A stretch of 64,000 nt of DNA from Treponema_I sp045599005 (GTDB taxonomy: Bacteria; Spirochaetota; Spirochaetia; Treponematales; Treponemataceae): the NCBI GenBank assembly GCA_045599005.1, contig JAZRVF010000011.1:124001-188000 (forward strand), in the 5' to 3' direction. The translations under genes were made by a program, and so were the position numbers. Below the pieces are notes generated by a model. It was not told where the DNA came from, did no database searches, and saw nothing but the letters and a program-made list of their open reading frames with translations. How positions within the stretch are numbered: position 1 is the first letter of the stretch; each line of letters opens with the position of its first letter. Positions 26,454 to 35,345 of this stretch are shown here, piece by piece.

Positions 26454-27872
26454 ATGTTTTATACAGATACACGTGATTCCAGCGTAAAAGTTGATTTCCG
26501 CACTGCAGTTCTGAACGGGATGAATCCCAAAACTGGCGGTTTATATATTCCCACAAGTTACCCACATCTCAGCGACACAATTCTGAACAAGGCATCCACG
26601 CCCTCCTTCAGGGAAATTGCCTTTGAGATGGCAAAACTTTATACCGACGGGGAAATCCCCGAGAATGACCTGAATGCAATCATTGCAGACTGCTATCCTT
26701 TCAATGCACAGGTTGTCCCGATTGATCCTACAACATATGTTCTTGAACTGTTTCACGGTCCCACATGTGCATTCAAAGATTTCGGTGCTAGATTTATGGC
26801 CCGTGTCATGTCATATTTTAACCGCACCGAAAAAGGGCCTCTCCACATTCTGGTCGCAACATCCGGTGACACAGGAAGCGCTGTCGGAAGTGCATTCCAC
26901 AATGTTGAAGGCCTGGATGTGACAATCCTTTATCCGGCCGGAAAAATCAGTCCCCTTCAGGAAAAACAGCTTTCCACATTTACAGGAAACGTGCGTGCCC
27001 TGAAAGTGAACGGCACATTTGACGACTGTCAGAAACTGGTAAAAACGGCATTTACTGATGAAGAACTCCGCAGTACATTCCGGCTTTCTTCCGCTAACTC
27101 AATCAACATCTCCCGTCTTCTGCCCCAGAGTTTCTACTACATGTATTCCTCTCTTGCAGTAAAGAACAGAGCTTCACATGACAGCAAGATTGAAAATCCT
27201 TCAATCATCGCAGTTGTTCCTTCCGGAAACTTCGGAAACCTTACATCAGGATTGATTGCAAAGAGAATGGGTGCCCCGATTGCAGGTTTTGTTGCCGCAA
27301 CAAACGCAAACCGTACAATCCCGGACTGGATTGCATCAGGAAATTATGAGCCACGCGCTTCTGTACGGACTCTTTCCAACGCAATGGACGTAGGTGCTCC
27401 GAGCAACTATGAACGCATCCGTGCAATGTATTCTCTGGATGAAGTTCGCAATCTCTTTGCTTCATACTGGCTTGACGATGCAGGAATCAAAGAGGCAATC
27501 AAAGGTTGCCACACAAAAACCGGTTATATAATTGATCCCCATGGGGCTGTAGGTTATCAGGCCTGGTATGATATCAAGACAAAGGCAATGCTGGATCTTT
27601 CATCCGGATTCAAGAATGATCCCGCCACACCTGGCTTGACACCTAACCTGCCAAGCTGGGCTGACAACGTAATCAACAAAAAAGCAGTCGGAATCGTTCT
27701 GGAAACAGCTCATCCTGCAAAATTCGGAAGCATTGTAAAAGATGCTATCGGTCGGGAACCTGTCATTCCAGATCGTCTTGAAAAAGTAATGGCACTTCCT
27801 GACAGAGCAATTCCGATGGAGAACAGTTACGAAGATTTCAAGGCCTGGCTTAACGCAAACCTTGAAAAATAA
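26454..27872 (+). CDS. thrC: Threonine synthase
   Basis: A 472-residue PLP enzyme converting O-phosphohomoserine to threonine. The PLP lysine is in GPTCAFKDFGARFM, ATSGDTGSAVGSA is the phosphate-binding region, and VVPSGNFGNLTSG is the later cofactor loop. Length and motifs match the long (E. coli-like) form. AGAAGG six bases before the ATG at 26454 fixes the start; an upstream in-frame start at 26409 would add 15 residues. It is a single-gene unit ending at a strong terminator shared with coaD. Confidence 0.95.
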   Translation: MFYTDTRDSSVKVDFRTAVLNGMNPKTGGLYIPTSYPHLSDTILNKASTPSFREIAFEMAKLYTDGEIPENDLNAIIADCYPFNAQVVPIDPTTYVLELFHGPTCAFKDFGARFMARVMSYFNRTEKGPLHILVATSGDTGSAVGSAFHNVEGLDVTILYPAGKISPLQEKQLSTFTGNVRALKVNGTFDDCQKLVKTAFTDEELRSTFRLSSANSINISRLLPQSFYYMYSSLAVKNRASHDSKIENPSIIAVVPSGNFGNLTSGLIAKRMGAPIAGFVAATNANRTIPDWIASGNYEPRASVRTLSNAMDVGAPSNYERIRAMYSLDEVRNLFASYWLDDAGIKEAIKGCHTKTGYIIDPHGAVGYQAWYDIKTKAMLDLSSGFKNDPATPGLTPNLPSWADNVINKKAVGIVLETAHPAKFGSIVKDAIGREPVIPDRLEKVMALPDRAIPMENSYEDFKAWLNANLEK

Positions 27873-27877
27873 CTCTT

Positions 27878-27915
27878 AAAAAAAAGCCCGGATCAAAAAG
27901 AACCGGGCTTTTTTT
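27878..27915. terminator. Bidirectional terminator between thrC and coaD
   Basis: Arms at 27878-27891 and 27903-27915 pair AAAAAAGCCCGG with CCGGGCTTTTTT around an 11-base loop. A and T runs on both sides let it serve both convergent genes; it overlaps the coaD stop codon. Confidence 0.92.
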
Positions 27916-28390
27916 ATCTGTATTTTCTTTTCAAAGCTTCTTCTACAACGGGAGGGACCATTTTGGAAACATCGCCTCCAAAAGCCGCCATTTCCTTGAT
28001 TCCGCTGGAACGGACAACAAAATATTCCGGGCTTGTAGGAAGGAAGACAGTTTCCATGTCAGGGGCCAGACCGCGATTCATCATTGCAAGATCAAATTCA
28101 TAGGAAAAATCAGCAGAATTCCTGACACCACGCAACAGAACGTTAGCGTCATGCTCTTTCGCAAAATTAACAATCAATGAACTGCAAGGCTCAACAGTCA
28201 CATTTCCGAAAGGTTTAACAATCTCTTCCAAAAGGTCAATTCTTTCCTGATCACTGAACAGATATTTCTTGGAACTGTTGATTGCCACAACAACAATCAA
28301 TTTATCAAATAGGGAACTACCACGGCGAATTATATCAAGGTGTCCATAAGTCGGAGGATCAAAAGATCCTGCAAAAATCGCTGTTTTCAT
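27914..28390 (-). CDS. coaD: Pantetheine-phosphate adenylyltransferase
   Basis: A 158-residue cytosolic enzyme for the fourth step of coenzyme A synthesis. The nucleotidyl-transfer motif is AGSFDPPTYGHLDII (TxGH type), RGVRNSADFSYEFDLAMMNR is the substrate-binding stretch, and SSGIKEMAAFGGDV the second nucleotide motif. It stands alone, divergent from the PUR-domain gene and ending within the shared terminator. Confidence 0.95.
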   Translation of the reverse strand: MKTAIFAGSFDPPTYGHLDIIRRGSSLFDKLIVVVAINSSKKYLFSDQERIDLLEEIVKPFGNVTVEPCSSLIVNFAKEHDANVLLRGVRNSADFSYEFDLAMMNRGLAPDMETVFLPTSPEYFVVRSSGIKEMAAFGGDVSKMVPPVVEEALKRKYR

Positions 28391-28466
28391 ACAGAGAATC
28401 TAATTCCATTGAGATATTATTTCAAGATGATTGAACAAGAAAACAATTAAAACTTGCAAAATCCGC

Positions 28467-28576
28467 TATAATACAGTAAGATTTTCATACAATTTCATAT
28501 GGACAAAATATGTCCAGAAAATAGCAGTCTCTACCTGCTGAGTTTTCATCAGGTAATTGGCTCAGGGAAGGATTTT
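28467..28576 (+). promoter_or_regulatory. Promoter -10 and structured leader of the PUR-domain gene
   Basis: A perfect TATAAT at 28467-28472 (no good -35 box) would start an mRNA leader of about 100 nt. It holds two hairpins: TGGACA/TGTCCA at 28500-28516 with a 5-base loop, and TACCTG/CAGGTA at 28532-28555 with inner pairs. The ribosome binding site AAGGA follows at about 28569-28572. The leader is a candidate site for self-regulation by the encoded protein. Confidence 0.5.
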
Positions 28577-28984
28577 ATGGGAATTCGTGGAGAACTTTTC
28601 ACAACTCAGGTTACATTGGATAACCGTGCTTATTTTTTCAATGTTAAGCAGAATCGTGCTGGCGATGTTTTTTTACAGATTGTTGAAAGCAAAAACAACA
28701 ACGGAGAAGATTTTGACCGCCGGGCTATCGTGATTTTTGCGGAAGACATGCAGAAATTTTTCAAGGGAATGGATGAGTCAATTGCTTTTATAGAAAAAGA
28801 CCAGAAAGAAAAGGCAAAAGCAAAAGCTGATAAAAAACCCGGTGCAGATTCTAAGAAGTTTCTTTATAAGAAGAGCAGCGGAAAAACTTCAGAAGGAAGA
28901 AAAGCCGGAAACTTTGACAAAAAAACTGATGGTGCAAAAAAAGCACCCCGTCTCCGTGTAAAATCAAAACGCACAGAGGAATAG
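28577..28984 (+). CDS. PUR-domain DNA/RNA-binding protein (BpuR-like)
   Basis: A 135-residue protein whose first ~75 residues match the PUR-alpha-type domain (DUF3276) of Borrelia BpuR: RGELFTTQVTLDNRAYFFNV, VFLQIVESK and RRAIVIFAEDMQKFF. The rest is a long lysine-rich tail likely to add non-specific nucleic-acid affinity. BpuR of Borrelia binds DNA and RNA and is reported to repress translation of its own mRNA. The ATG at 28577 is chosen for AAGGA five bases upstream; an in-frame ATG at 28499 would add 26 residues with no family match and would run through the leader hairpins. Confidence 0.88.
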   Translation: MGIRGELFTTQVTLDNRAYFFNVKQNRAGDVFLQIVESKNNNGEDFDRRAIVIFAEDMQKFFKGMDESIAFIEKDQKEKAKAKADKKPGADSKKFLYKKSSGKTSEGRKAGNFDKKTDGAKKAPRLRVKSKRTEE

Positions 28985-29000
28985 GAAAGAAATCAGTTTC

Positions 29001-29070
29001 AAAAAAAAGCCTGCCGATTCTTAAGAAGCCCACTTTCAAAGTGAGTTTCCTGGATCAGCAGGCTTTTTTT
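29001..29070. terminator. Bidirectional terminator between PUR gene and ankyrin gene
   Basis: Outer arms at 29001-29014 and 29058-29070 pair AAAAAGCCTGC with GCAGGCTTTTT, with A and T runs on both sides. A second small hairpin (CACTTT/AAAGTG) at 29031-29043 sits inside the loop. It serves two convergent genes. Confidence 0.88.
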
Positions 29071-29083
29071 ATTCAAGAAAGTT

Positions 29084-31996
29084 TTAATACTTCAGAACAT
29101 CAAGAACATCGGAAGAACGCTGCCAGCGCAGAGCTGTCTGATAAGGTGTCTCACCTGACAGATTCCTTGCATTTTTATCAAGACCAAGTCCCAGAAGTCT
29201 GGAAACGGTGGCCGCATCTGCAGTTTTCGCAGCATAATGAAGGATTGAATCACCGCTGATATCACGTTTGGAAGCACAATACTGAACAATTACTGTAAGA
29301 ATTGAAGAATTCTTGTTCATTGCGTAAGAGAGCGGACAGTTTCCGGAATTATCTGTAACGTATGGATCAGCACCATTTTCCAAGAGCACTTTTGAGAGTT
29401 CCCCATTGTCGGCTTCAATGGCAAGAGACAGCGGAGTACGTCCAGAACTGTTTCTTCTATTTACAGGATAACCAAGTCCTACAAGAATTGCCATTGTATC
29501 TGGGGAAACATTACAGTTAACAGCAATATGGACAGGCGTATTTCCATCAGAGTCAGAAATATTTCTGTCGTTTCCAAGAACAGCTTCAAGAACTGACGCG
29601 TCTGTATAATTCAATACCAAAGAAAGCGGAGTGCGGTTATGTGCGTCACGGGAAAGAGGATTACCTCCCGCATTGCGGATAAGAGAAATCAGATCCAGAT
29701 CACCGGTTTCCGCAGCTTCGTGATAAGCATTACGTCCGTACATTTCCTGAAGCAAAGGAGATGCACCTTGATTCAGCAGCATGCTTACAAAAGCTGTATT
29801 TCCGCCCTGGATAGCATCTACAAGAGGAGTCTTTCCTGTCAGATCCGTTGCGTTGATGTCAGCACCGTTACTGAGAAGAATGTTGGCCATTGCAATATTC
29901 CCCTGCTTTGCGGCTTCATGAAGAGGTGTTTTTCCTGAAATGTTCTGTGCATTACATTCAGAACCGGATGCAAGAAGAATCTTTGCCGCGTCCGCAGAAT
30001 TCCACCGGATAGCCACATGGAGAGCTGTGTTTCCAAGGTAATCACGAAGTTCTTTATCTGCGCCACTTGAAATCAGCAGTTTGATTGTTGATGGACTGTT
30101 ATTCTTAACAGCTGCAAAAAGCGGGCTTTCACCATTGGAGTTCTGAACATCAGTAAGAGCCCCTTTTTCAAGAAGCACAACAACGGAATCATCAAGAGCT
30201 TTTTCAGATGCATAGTGCAGTGGTGTATTTCCGATTCCATCCGTTGATTTGATTACCTCAGATGTAAGAAGCCAGTCACGAACTTCCCCGCCCTTGCGGA
30301 GAGCCAGACTGAGAGGCGATTCACTTTCAGTGTTGCTAGCAAAAACATCAGCTCTGTAATTCAAAAGCATCTCACCAACTGTCCTGAGATTGTTCTGAAC
30401 TGCAAGATACAAAGGAGATTCACCGTTGCGGTTCTGGGCATCAACATCTGCACCAAGCTGGATCAGGTACTGAATCTGATTGATTCCGTAAGAACCATTG
30501 ATCGCAATGTGCAGAGGTGTATTACCGAAAGAATCACGGGACATTACATTTGCAGAGTTGATAAGACGCATTGTCATTTCAAGATTTGTGGCAAATGCGA
30601 TGGAAAGAGGTGTTTTTCCGTAGCGGTCTTCTGCATGAATATCGGCTCCGTGAGAAGCGTAAAATTCAATATGGGAAGGCAGATTTTTCTCAACTGCAAG
30701 ACACATGGGCGTTGCACCGTCTTTATTGCGTTCATCAACATCAGCGCCCTTGCTGACCAGTTTCTCCAGAATCTCAGTATCCATTTCTGACATGGTTGCA
30801 ACATGAAGAGGCGTATCACCATACATATTCTTCACATTTGCCTTTCCACCATACTGAAGGAGAAGATCAAAAATTCTGGAACGGTTCTCGTAAGGTGTGA
30901 TGATCAGAAGCGGTGTCTGTCCAAGACTGTCCTGTGCGTTAACATCTGCCTTGGCTTTAAGAAGCAGTTCAACAATTGTTGCATTTCCATAACGGACAGC
31001 TTCATGAAGCGGAGTCGCACCTGAAATATCTTTTGCGGATGTCATTGCACCACGTTCCAGAAGATACTGGACCACACCGGAGTGTCCGCGTATTGCGGCA
31101 AAATGAAGAGGTGTCTGTCCATCATCAGAACGAAGAGAGGGATTTCTTGTTTTTACAGCATCTTCAAAATAGCCGAAGTCACCGCGGAGAGGAACAGCAT
31201 CAGAAAGAAGCATTGCAGCAGCACAGCGTACACTTATGATGTCATTGCTGTTTCCGTAGCAGATTTCAAGTGGTGAAACACCGTTTCTGTCTGACACGGC
31301 AACAGAAATTCCTTTTGAAATACAATCCTCTATTGCAGACAGATTATTCTGTTTTGCAAAATAGTGGACTATACTCTGCCCCTGAGCATCACGGCTTGCA
31401 GCTGTCCGTGAATTAATCATGCAGTCGTAATAGCGGGTTCCTCTGGACATTGCCAGATCCAGAGCAGTAACACCATTTCCGTCTCTTGAGAAAATCGTAT
31501 TCTCACGCACCGCGAGCAGACAGGCTGCTTCAAGAGCATCCGCTTTGACAGCAAGATGCAAAGCGGTATTTCCATCAAAATTCTTTATATCAGGATCGGC
31601 ACCCTGTGCAAGAAGAAAATTGACCATGTCAGGATCATTCATCTGTGCAACAAGATGCAGTGCAGTATTACCGTTTCTGTCAATATCATTGATCTCTGCC
31701 CGTGTTTTGTACATATTTTTTGCTTCCACAGAATTTCCTGCAAGAATCAGGTTAAAAATGTCAGGACTGGGCTCAGGTTCTGCTTCCTCTATAACAGGAA
31801 TTTCCACCGGGATTTCTTTTACGACAACCTCAGCCACGGGTTCCGGTTCTTCGACAGCCGGTTGGGCCTTATTGATTGTTGCAGTTGTTGTAATTCGGCC
31901 TGTAGTCCTGGATCCCGGGACAGAATTACACGCTGTCAGAAAGACAAGAAGCAGGACTATCAGGCAAAAAGCCGGATATTTTCTGATATTGTTCAT
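29084..31996 (-). CDS. Large ankyrin-repeat lipoprotein
   Basis: A 970-residue protein made almost wholly of ankyrin repeats, roughly 25 of about 33 residues, with the usual GxTPLHxAxxxG and LLxxGADxxxxD consensus (for example GKTPLHEAAKQGNIAMANIL). The N-terminus is a lipoprotein signal, with LLLVFLTAC as lipobox, followed by a Pro/Glu/Val-rich linker of about 50 residues. It is thus predicted to hang from a membrane in the periplasm or at the surface. The ATG at 31996 with AAGAGG upstream fits the signal peptide; an upstream in-frame start at 32089 adds 31 residues before it. It is followed by a shared terminator and lies 100 bases after secA. Its partners are unknown. Confidence 0.9.
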   Translation of the reverse strand: MNNIRKYPAFCLIVLLLVFLTACNSVPGSRTTGRITTTATINKAQPAVEEPEPVAEVVVKEIPVEIPVIEEAEPEPSPDIFNLILAGNSVEAKNMYKTRAEINDIDRNGNTALHLVAQMNDPDMVNFLLAQGADPDIKNFDGNTALHLAVKADALEAACLLAVRENTIFSRDGNGVTALDLAMSRGTRYYDCMINSRTAASRDAQGQSIVHYFAKQNNLSAIEDCISKGISVAVSDRNGVSPLEICYGNSNDIISVRCAAAMLLSDAVPLRGDFGYFEDAVKTRNPSLRSDDGQTPLHFAAIRGHSGVVQYLLERGAMTSAKDISGATPLHEAVRYGNATIVELLLKAKADVNAQDSLGQTPLLIITPYENRSRIFDLLLQYGGKANVKNMYGDTPLHVATMSEMDTEILEKLVSKGADVDERNKDGATPMCLAVEKNLPSHIEFYASHGADIHAEDRYGKTPLSIAFATNLEMTMRLINSANVMSRDSFGNTPLHIAINGSYGINQIQYLIQLGADVDAQNRNGESPLYLAVQNNLRTVGEMLLNYRADVFASNTESESPLSLALRKGGEVRDWLLTSEVIKSTDGIGNTPLHYASEKALDDSVVVLLEKGALTDVQNSNGESPLFAAVKNNSPSTIKLLISSGADKELRDYLGNTALHVAIRWNSADAAKILLASGSECNAQNISGKTPLHEAAKQGNIAMANILLSNGADINATDLTGKTPLVDAIQGGNTAFVSMLLNQGASPLLQEMYGRNAYHEAAETGDLDLISLIRNAGGNPLSRDAHNRTPLSLVLNYTDASVLEAVLGNDRNISDSDGNTPVHIAVNCNVSPDTMAILVGLGYPVNRRNSSGRTPLSLAIEADNGELSKVLLENGADPYVTDNSGNCPLSYAMNKNSSILTVIVQYCASKRDISGDSILHYAAKTADAATVSRLLGLGLDKNARNLSGETPYQTALRWQRSSDVLDVLKY

Positions 31997-32098
31997 AAAG
32001 TACCTCTTAAAAGAAAGCAATTCCCTTTGAATATCGACATCTGAAAGAAAACCTTTATAAAGCGCAGTCCAATTTCTGACAGACATCAAAAAGAATTG

Positions 32099-34885
32099 TC
32101 ATCTTCCACAGCAATTCTTGTATTTTTTTCCACTTCCACAGGGGCAGGGATCATTTCTTCCGACTTTCGGAGCAGTCCGGACGACAGTCACATTATCACC
32201 CTGACGTCTGGATGCCATGGGATTATTCACTGTGGCCGCATTTTTCGCGGCATTTCCGTCAAAAGCCTGCATTGCGTTGTGCTGTGCATTCATTGTACGG
32301 GGTCCGGCATTCTGTGCACGGTCTTCATTGTTTCCGACAGTCACTTTGACACGGAACATTCGGGAAACAATCTCTGTTCTGATGTTGTCCATCATGTCAT
32401 AGAAAACATTGAAACCGTCAATTTTATATTCCGTAAGGGGATTTTTGGAGCCGTAGGAACGGAGGCGTACAGCTTCGCGAAGCCCCTCCAGAGCCTCAAG
32501 ATGATCAAGCCATTTTTTGTCGATGTACTGCAGATACTGGTATCTGATGAACATATTCAGATTCTGTTTTCCCGCAAGAGATTCCTTTTCAGCAAGATCG
32601 GAATCCAGCATACTGCAGATTGCTTTCTCCAGTTTTTCAGCGTCATCTTTGCTTCCATTGACTCCGATTTCCTCAAAATCGATTGTCCGCGCAAAATTTT
32701 TCTTGAGAGCCTCTGTCAAAGCGCTCTGTGCCCCGGCCAAGTCTTTTCTGCACTGATTCTCGTAGGCAGAAACAAGATCGGCAACTTCATCATGAGCATT
32801 TGCAATCACTCGCTGGGACAGGTTCTCATCTGCCAGGATAGCATCACGCTGCTGATAGATAGAATTGCGCTGCTCATTAAGAACATCATCATATTCAAGC
32901 AGATGTTTACGGATTTCAAAGTTGCGCTCCTCAACTTTTGTCTGGGCACTTTCAATGCTTCTGTTCAGCATGGGATGATTGATGGCATCACCACCTGTCA
33001 TACCGACACGGCTCATGATCGCTTTCATTTTCTCGCCACCGAAAAGTCGCAGCAGATCATCATCCATACTGATGAAAAATTTACTGCGGCCCGGGTCACC
33101 CTGTCGGCCGGAACGACCACGGAGCTGATTGTCGATACGGCGGCTTTCATGACGCTCAGAACCGATTACGTAAAGACCTCCGCAATTCTTTACTTCTTCG
33201 TAATCCTTTTTCCATGCTTCTTTTTCAATCTGGAGAGCGGCAGCGTACTGTTCCGCAGTTGCCTGAGTTCCCGCACGTTTCTGCGCACGGAATTCAGGAT
33301 TTCCACCCAGTTTGATATCCGTACCACGACCGGCCATATTGGTCGCGATTGTAACGGCACCTTTTGCACCGGCCTCCGCAATGATCAGGGCTTCACGGGC
33401 ATGATTCTTCGCATTAAGCACTTCATGGCGGATTCCCTTTTTCGTAAGGATGGAAGACAGAAGCTCTGATTTCTCAATGGAAACAGTACCGACAAGAACA
33501 GGCTGTCCTTTTGAATGGGCGGCCGCGATTTCTTTTGCGATTGCTTCCCATTTGTCAGATTCGTTCAGATAGACCTCGTCATCTTCGTCGATACGGGCAA
33601 CAGGTTTGTGGGTTGGAACAACAACAACGTCCAGATTATAAATCTTGCTGAATTCCACGGATTCTGTCTCTGCGGTACCGGTCATTCCGGACAGTTTCTC
33701 ATACATGCGGAAATAGTTCTGGAATGTGACAGTGGCAAGAGTTCTGTTACGCTGTGCAATTCTGATGCGTTCCTTGGCCTCAATTGCCTGATGCAGCCCG
33801 TCTCCATAACGCCGGCCTTCAAGAATACGGCCGGTGAATTCATCAACAATCTGGACCTGTCCGTCTTTTACAACATAATCAACATCAGGTCTGTAAAGTT
33901 CGTGGGCCCTTACGGCCTGTGTAAAGTAATGGATATACTCAAAGTTCTCTTCGTTAAAAAGGCTTCCGGAAATCTTGTTGTGCTTCTGGAGAATCTCCTC
34001 AATCTTGAGCATACCCGCATCGGTAAAGGAAACATGTTTTCCTTTCTCATCAAGTTTATAGTCACCCACAACTTCCTCACCCTGGGCTTCGTCAGGATAT
34101 TCGTCAGTTCCAGGTTTCTTCTCAACTTCTTTAAGATCCTTTACAAATTTGTCAACATCATAGAACTTTGCAGTATCATCTTCGCCCTGGCCGGAAATAA
34201 TCAGCGGAGTACGGGCTTCATCAATAAGAATGGAGTCAATCTCGTCAACAATACAGTAAGCGAATCCTCGCTGGACTTTCTGTGCAAGAGAAACCTGCAT
34301 GTTATCACGGAGATAATCAAAGCCAAGCTCATTATTTGTTCCATAAGTGATGTCACAGTCGTAGGCCCTTTTTCTGGCTGCATTGTCCATGTTTGCCACG
34401 ATTATACCGACTGACACACCCAGATACTCATAGACAGGACGCATCCAGTTTGCATCGCGTTCCGCAAGATAATCGTTTACTGTAACTACATGGACACCCC
34501 TGCCTGCCAGAGCATTAAGATATGCGGCAGCAACAGTCATAAGAGTTTTTCCTTCACCGGTCTTGAGTTCGGCAAGTTTTCCCTGATGAAGCACAATTGA
34601 TCCCATTATCTGAGTGTCATAGGAACGTTCACCCAGAACACGCTTTGAAGCTTCGCGGGCCAATGCGAAGGCTTTCGGCAGGATGGAATCAAGAACCTCT
34701 GCTCTTCTGTCACCGGCTTCTGCAAGCTGGGCCTTGAATCCGGCGGAAACTTCCTTGAACTGTTCCGCAGTAAGAGAAACAGCCCATTCTTCTTCAGCAT
34801 TTACAGCTGCAAGAATCGGCTGCAGATCCCTGATATCACGATCGTTTTTTGTTCCAAAAATTTTTGTAAGCAGTTTGTCAAACAT
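32099..34885 (-). CDS. secA: Preprotein translocase ATPase SecA
   Basis: A 928-residue motor of the Sec export channel. Walker A is LKTGEGKTLMTVAAA near residue 105, the DEAD-type Walker B is VDEIDSILIDEARTPLIISG near 210, and the second motor domain has TNMAGRGTDIKLGGNPE and the arginine-finger block LRGRSGRQGDPG. The C-terminus keeps a zinc-binding SEC-C tail (NDPCPCGSGKKYKNCCGR) that contacts SecB or the ribosome. GGAG stands six bases before the ATG. A TrpR-like gene is 12 nt upstream and probably shares its transcript, which is an unusual partner for secA. Confidence 0.97.
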   Translation of the reverse strand: MFDKLLTKIFGTKNDRDIRDLQPILAAVNAEEEWAVSLTAEQFKEVSAGFKAQLAEAGDRRAEVLDSILPKAFALAREASKRVLGERSYDTQIMGSIVLHQGKLAELKTGEGKTLMTVAAAYLNALAGRGVHVVTVNDYLAERDANWMRPVYEYLGVSVGIIVANMDNAARKRAYDCDITYGTNNELGFDYLRDNMQVSLAQKVQRGFAYCIVDEIDSILIDEARTPLIISGQGEDDTAKFYDVDKFVKDLKEVEKKPGTDEYPDEAQGEEVVGDYKLDEKGKHVSFTDAGMLKIEEILQKHNKISGSLFNEENFEYIHYFTQAVRAHELYRPDVDYVVKDGQVQIVDEFTGRILEGRRYGDGLHQAIEAKERIRIAQRNRTLATVTFQNYFRMYEKLSGMTGTAETESVEFSKIYNLDVVVVPTHKPVARIDEDDEVYLNESDKWEAIAKEIAAAHSKGQPVLVGTVSIEKSELLSSILTKKGIRHEVLNAKNHAREALIIAEAGAKGAVTIATNMAGRGTDIKLGGNPEFRAQKRAGTQATAEQYAAALQIEKEAWKKDYEEVKNCGGLYVIGSERHESRRIDNQLRGRSGRQGDPGRSKFFISMDDDLLRLFGGEKMKAIMSRVGMTGGDAINHPMLNRSIESAQTKVEERNFEIRKHLLEYDDVLNEQRNSIYQQRDAILADENLSQRVIANAHDEVADLVSAYENQCRKDLAGAQSALTEALKKNFARTIDFEEIGVNGSKDDAEKLEKAICSMLDSDLAEKESLAGKQNLNMFIRYQYLQYIDKKWLDHLEALEGLREAVRLRSYGSKNPLTEYKIDGFNVFYDMMDNIRTEIVSRMFRVKVTVGNNEDRAQNAGPRTMNAQHNAMQAFDGNAAKNAATVNNPMASRRQGDNVTVVRTAPKVGRNDPCPCGSGKKYKNCCGR

Positions 34886-34897
34886 ATTTTTCTCCGT

Positions 34898-35209
34898 TTA
34901 TTTTTTCAATGTTTCCGCATGATCAAGCATTTTCCGGAATGCACTGTCCGATTTTTTAAGTTCTTTTGATCCTCTGGTAATTTTGCAGAGACTCATTCCA
35001 AAACTTTTCGCAATCTCCCGTTGCGGAACACCTTTATCGATTTCTTTAACCAGAAGCCAGCGGTTTGAAATGTCATAGATCTCAGCATTTGTAAAAAGGC
35101 AGCAGAAAAATTCTTTCAGGAAGTCTTTGTCATCTGTATTTGCAATGCAGCTGCAGAGTTCGTCAAAACCTTCAGCAGCGCGAATATTCATTTCTTCTGT
35201 AATTTCCAT
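34898..35209 (-). CDS. TrpR-family regulator-like protein
   Basis: A 103-residue helical protein of the Trp repressor/YerC family. GVPQREIAKSFGMSLCKITR is the helix-turn-helix and is followed by GSKELKK, as in TrpR. The N-terminal part (EMNIRAAEGFDELCSCIAN) fits the dimer core. No trp genes are in the window; the next gene, 12 nt downstream, is secA. No ribosome binding site precedes the ATG at 35209; instead a promoter-like pair and a palindrome abut it. It may respond to tryptophan or another ligand and repress its own transcript; that is inference. Confidence 0.85.
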   Translation of the reverse strand: MEITEEMNIRAAEGFDELCSCIANTDDKDFLKEFFCCLFTNAEIYDISNRWLLVKEIDKGVPQREIAKSFGMSLCKITRGSKELKKSDSAFRKMLDHAETLKK

Positions 35210-35244
35210 ACATATAATATATGTTAAAAATCACAAAAAGTGAA
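35210..35244 (-). promoter_or_regulatory. Candidate promoter and palindromic operator of trpR-like/secA
   Basis: On the minus strand TTCACT (35239-35244) and TATATT (35216-35221) are 17 bases apart, placing the transcript start at or next to the ATG, so the mRNA may be leaderless. A perfect ACATAT-AAT-ATATGT inverted repeat at 35210-35224 covers the -10 box and could be an operator. Confidence 0.45.
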
Positions 35245-35345
35245 TTGCAAATTCTATCCATAGAAACTAATTTGAAAAACTAATTCCTGGCACACTGCTC
35301 AGTCATGATCGATTACATTTTTTTCAGTTTCGGGAGTGCAGGCAA

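Noticed and set aside
32096..33469. Long plus-strand ORF of 457 codons
   Set aside because: It is antisense to secA and has no protein-like features; a by-product of codon bias.
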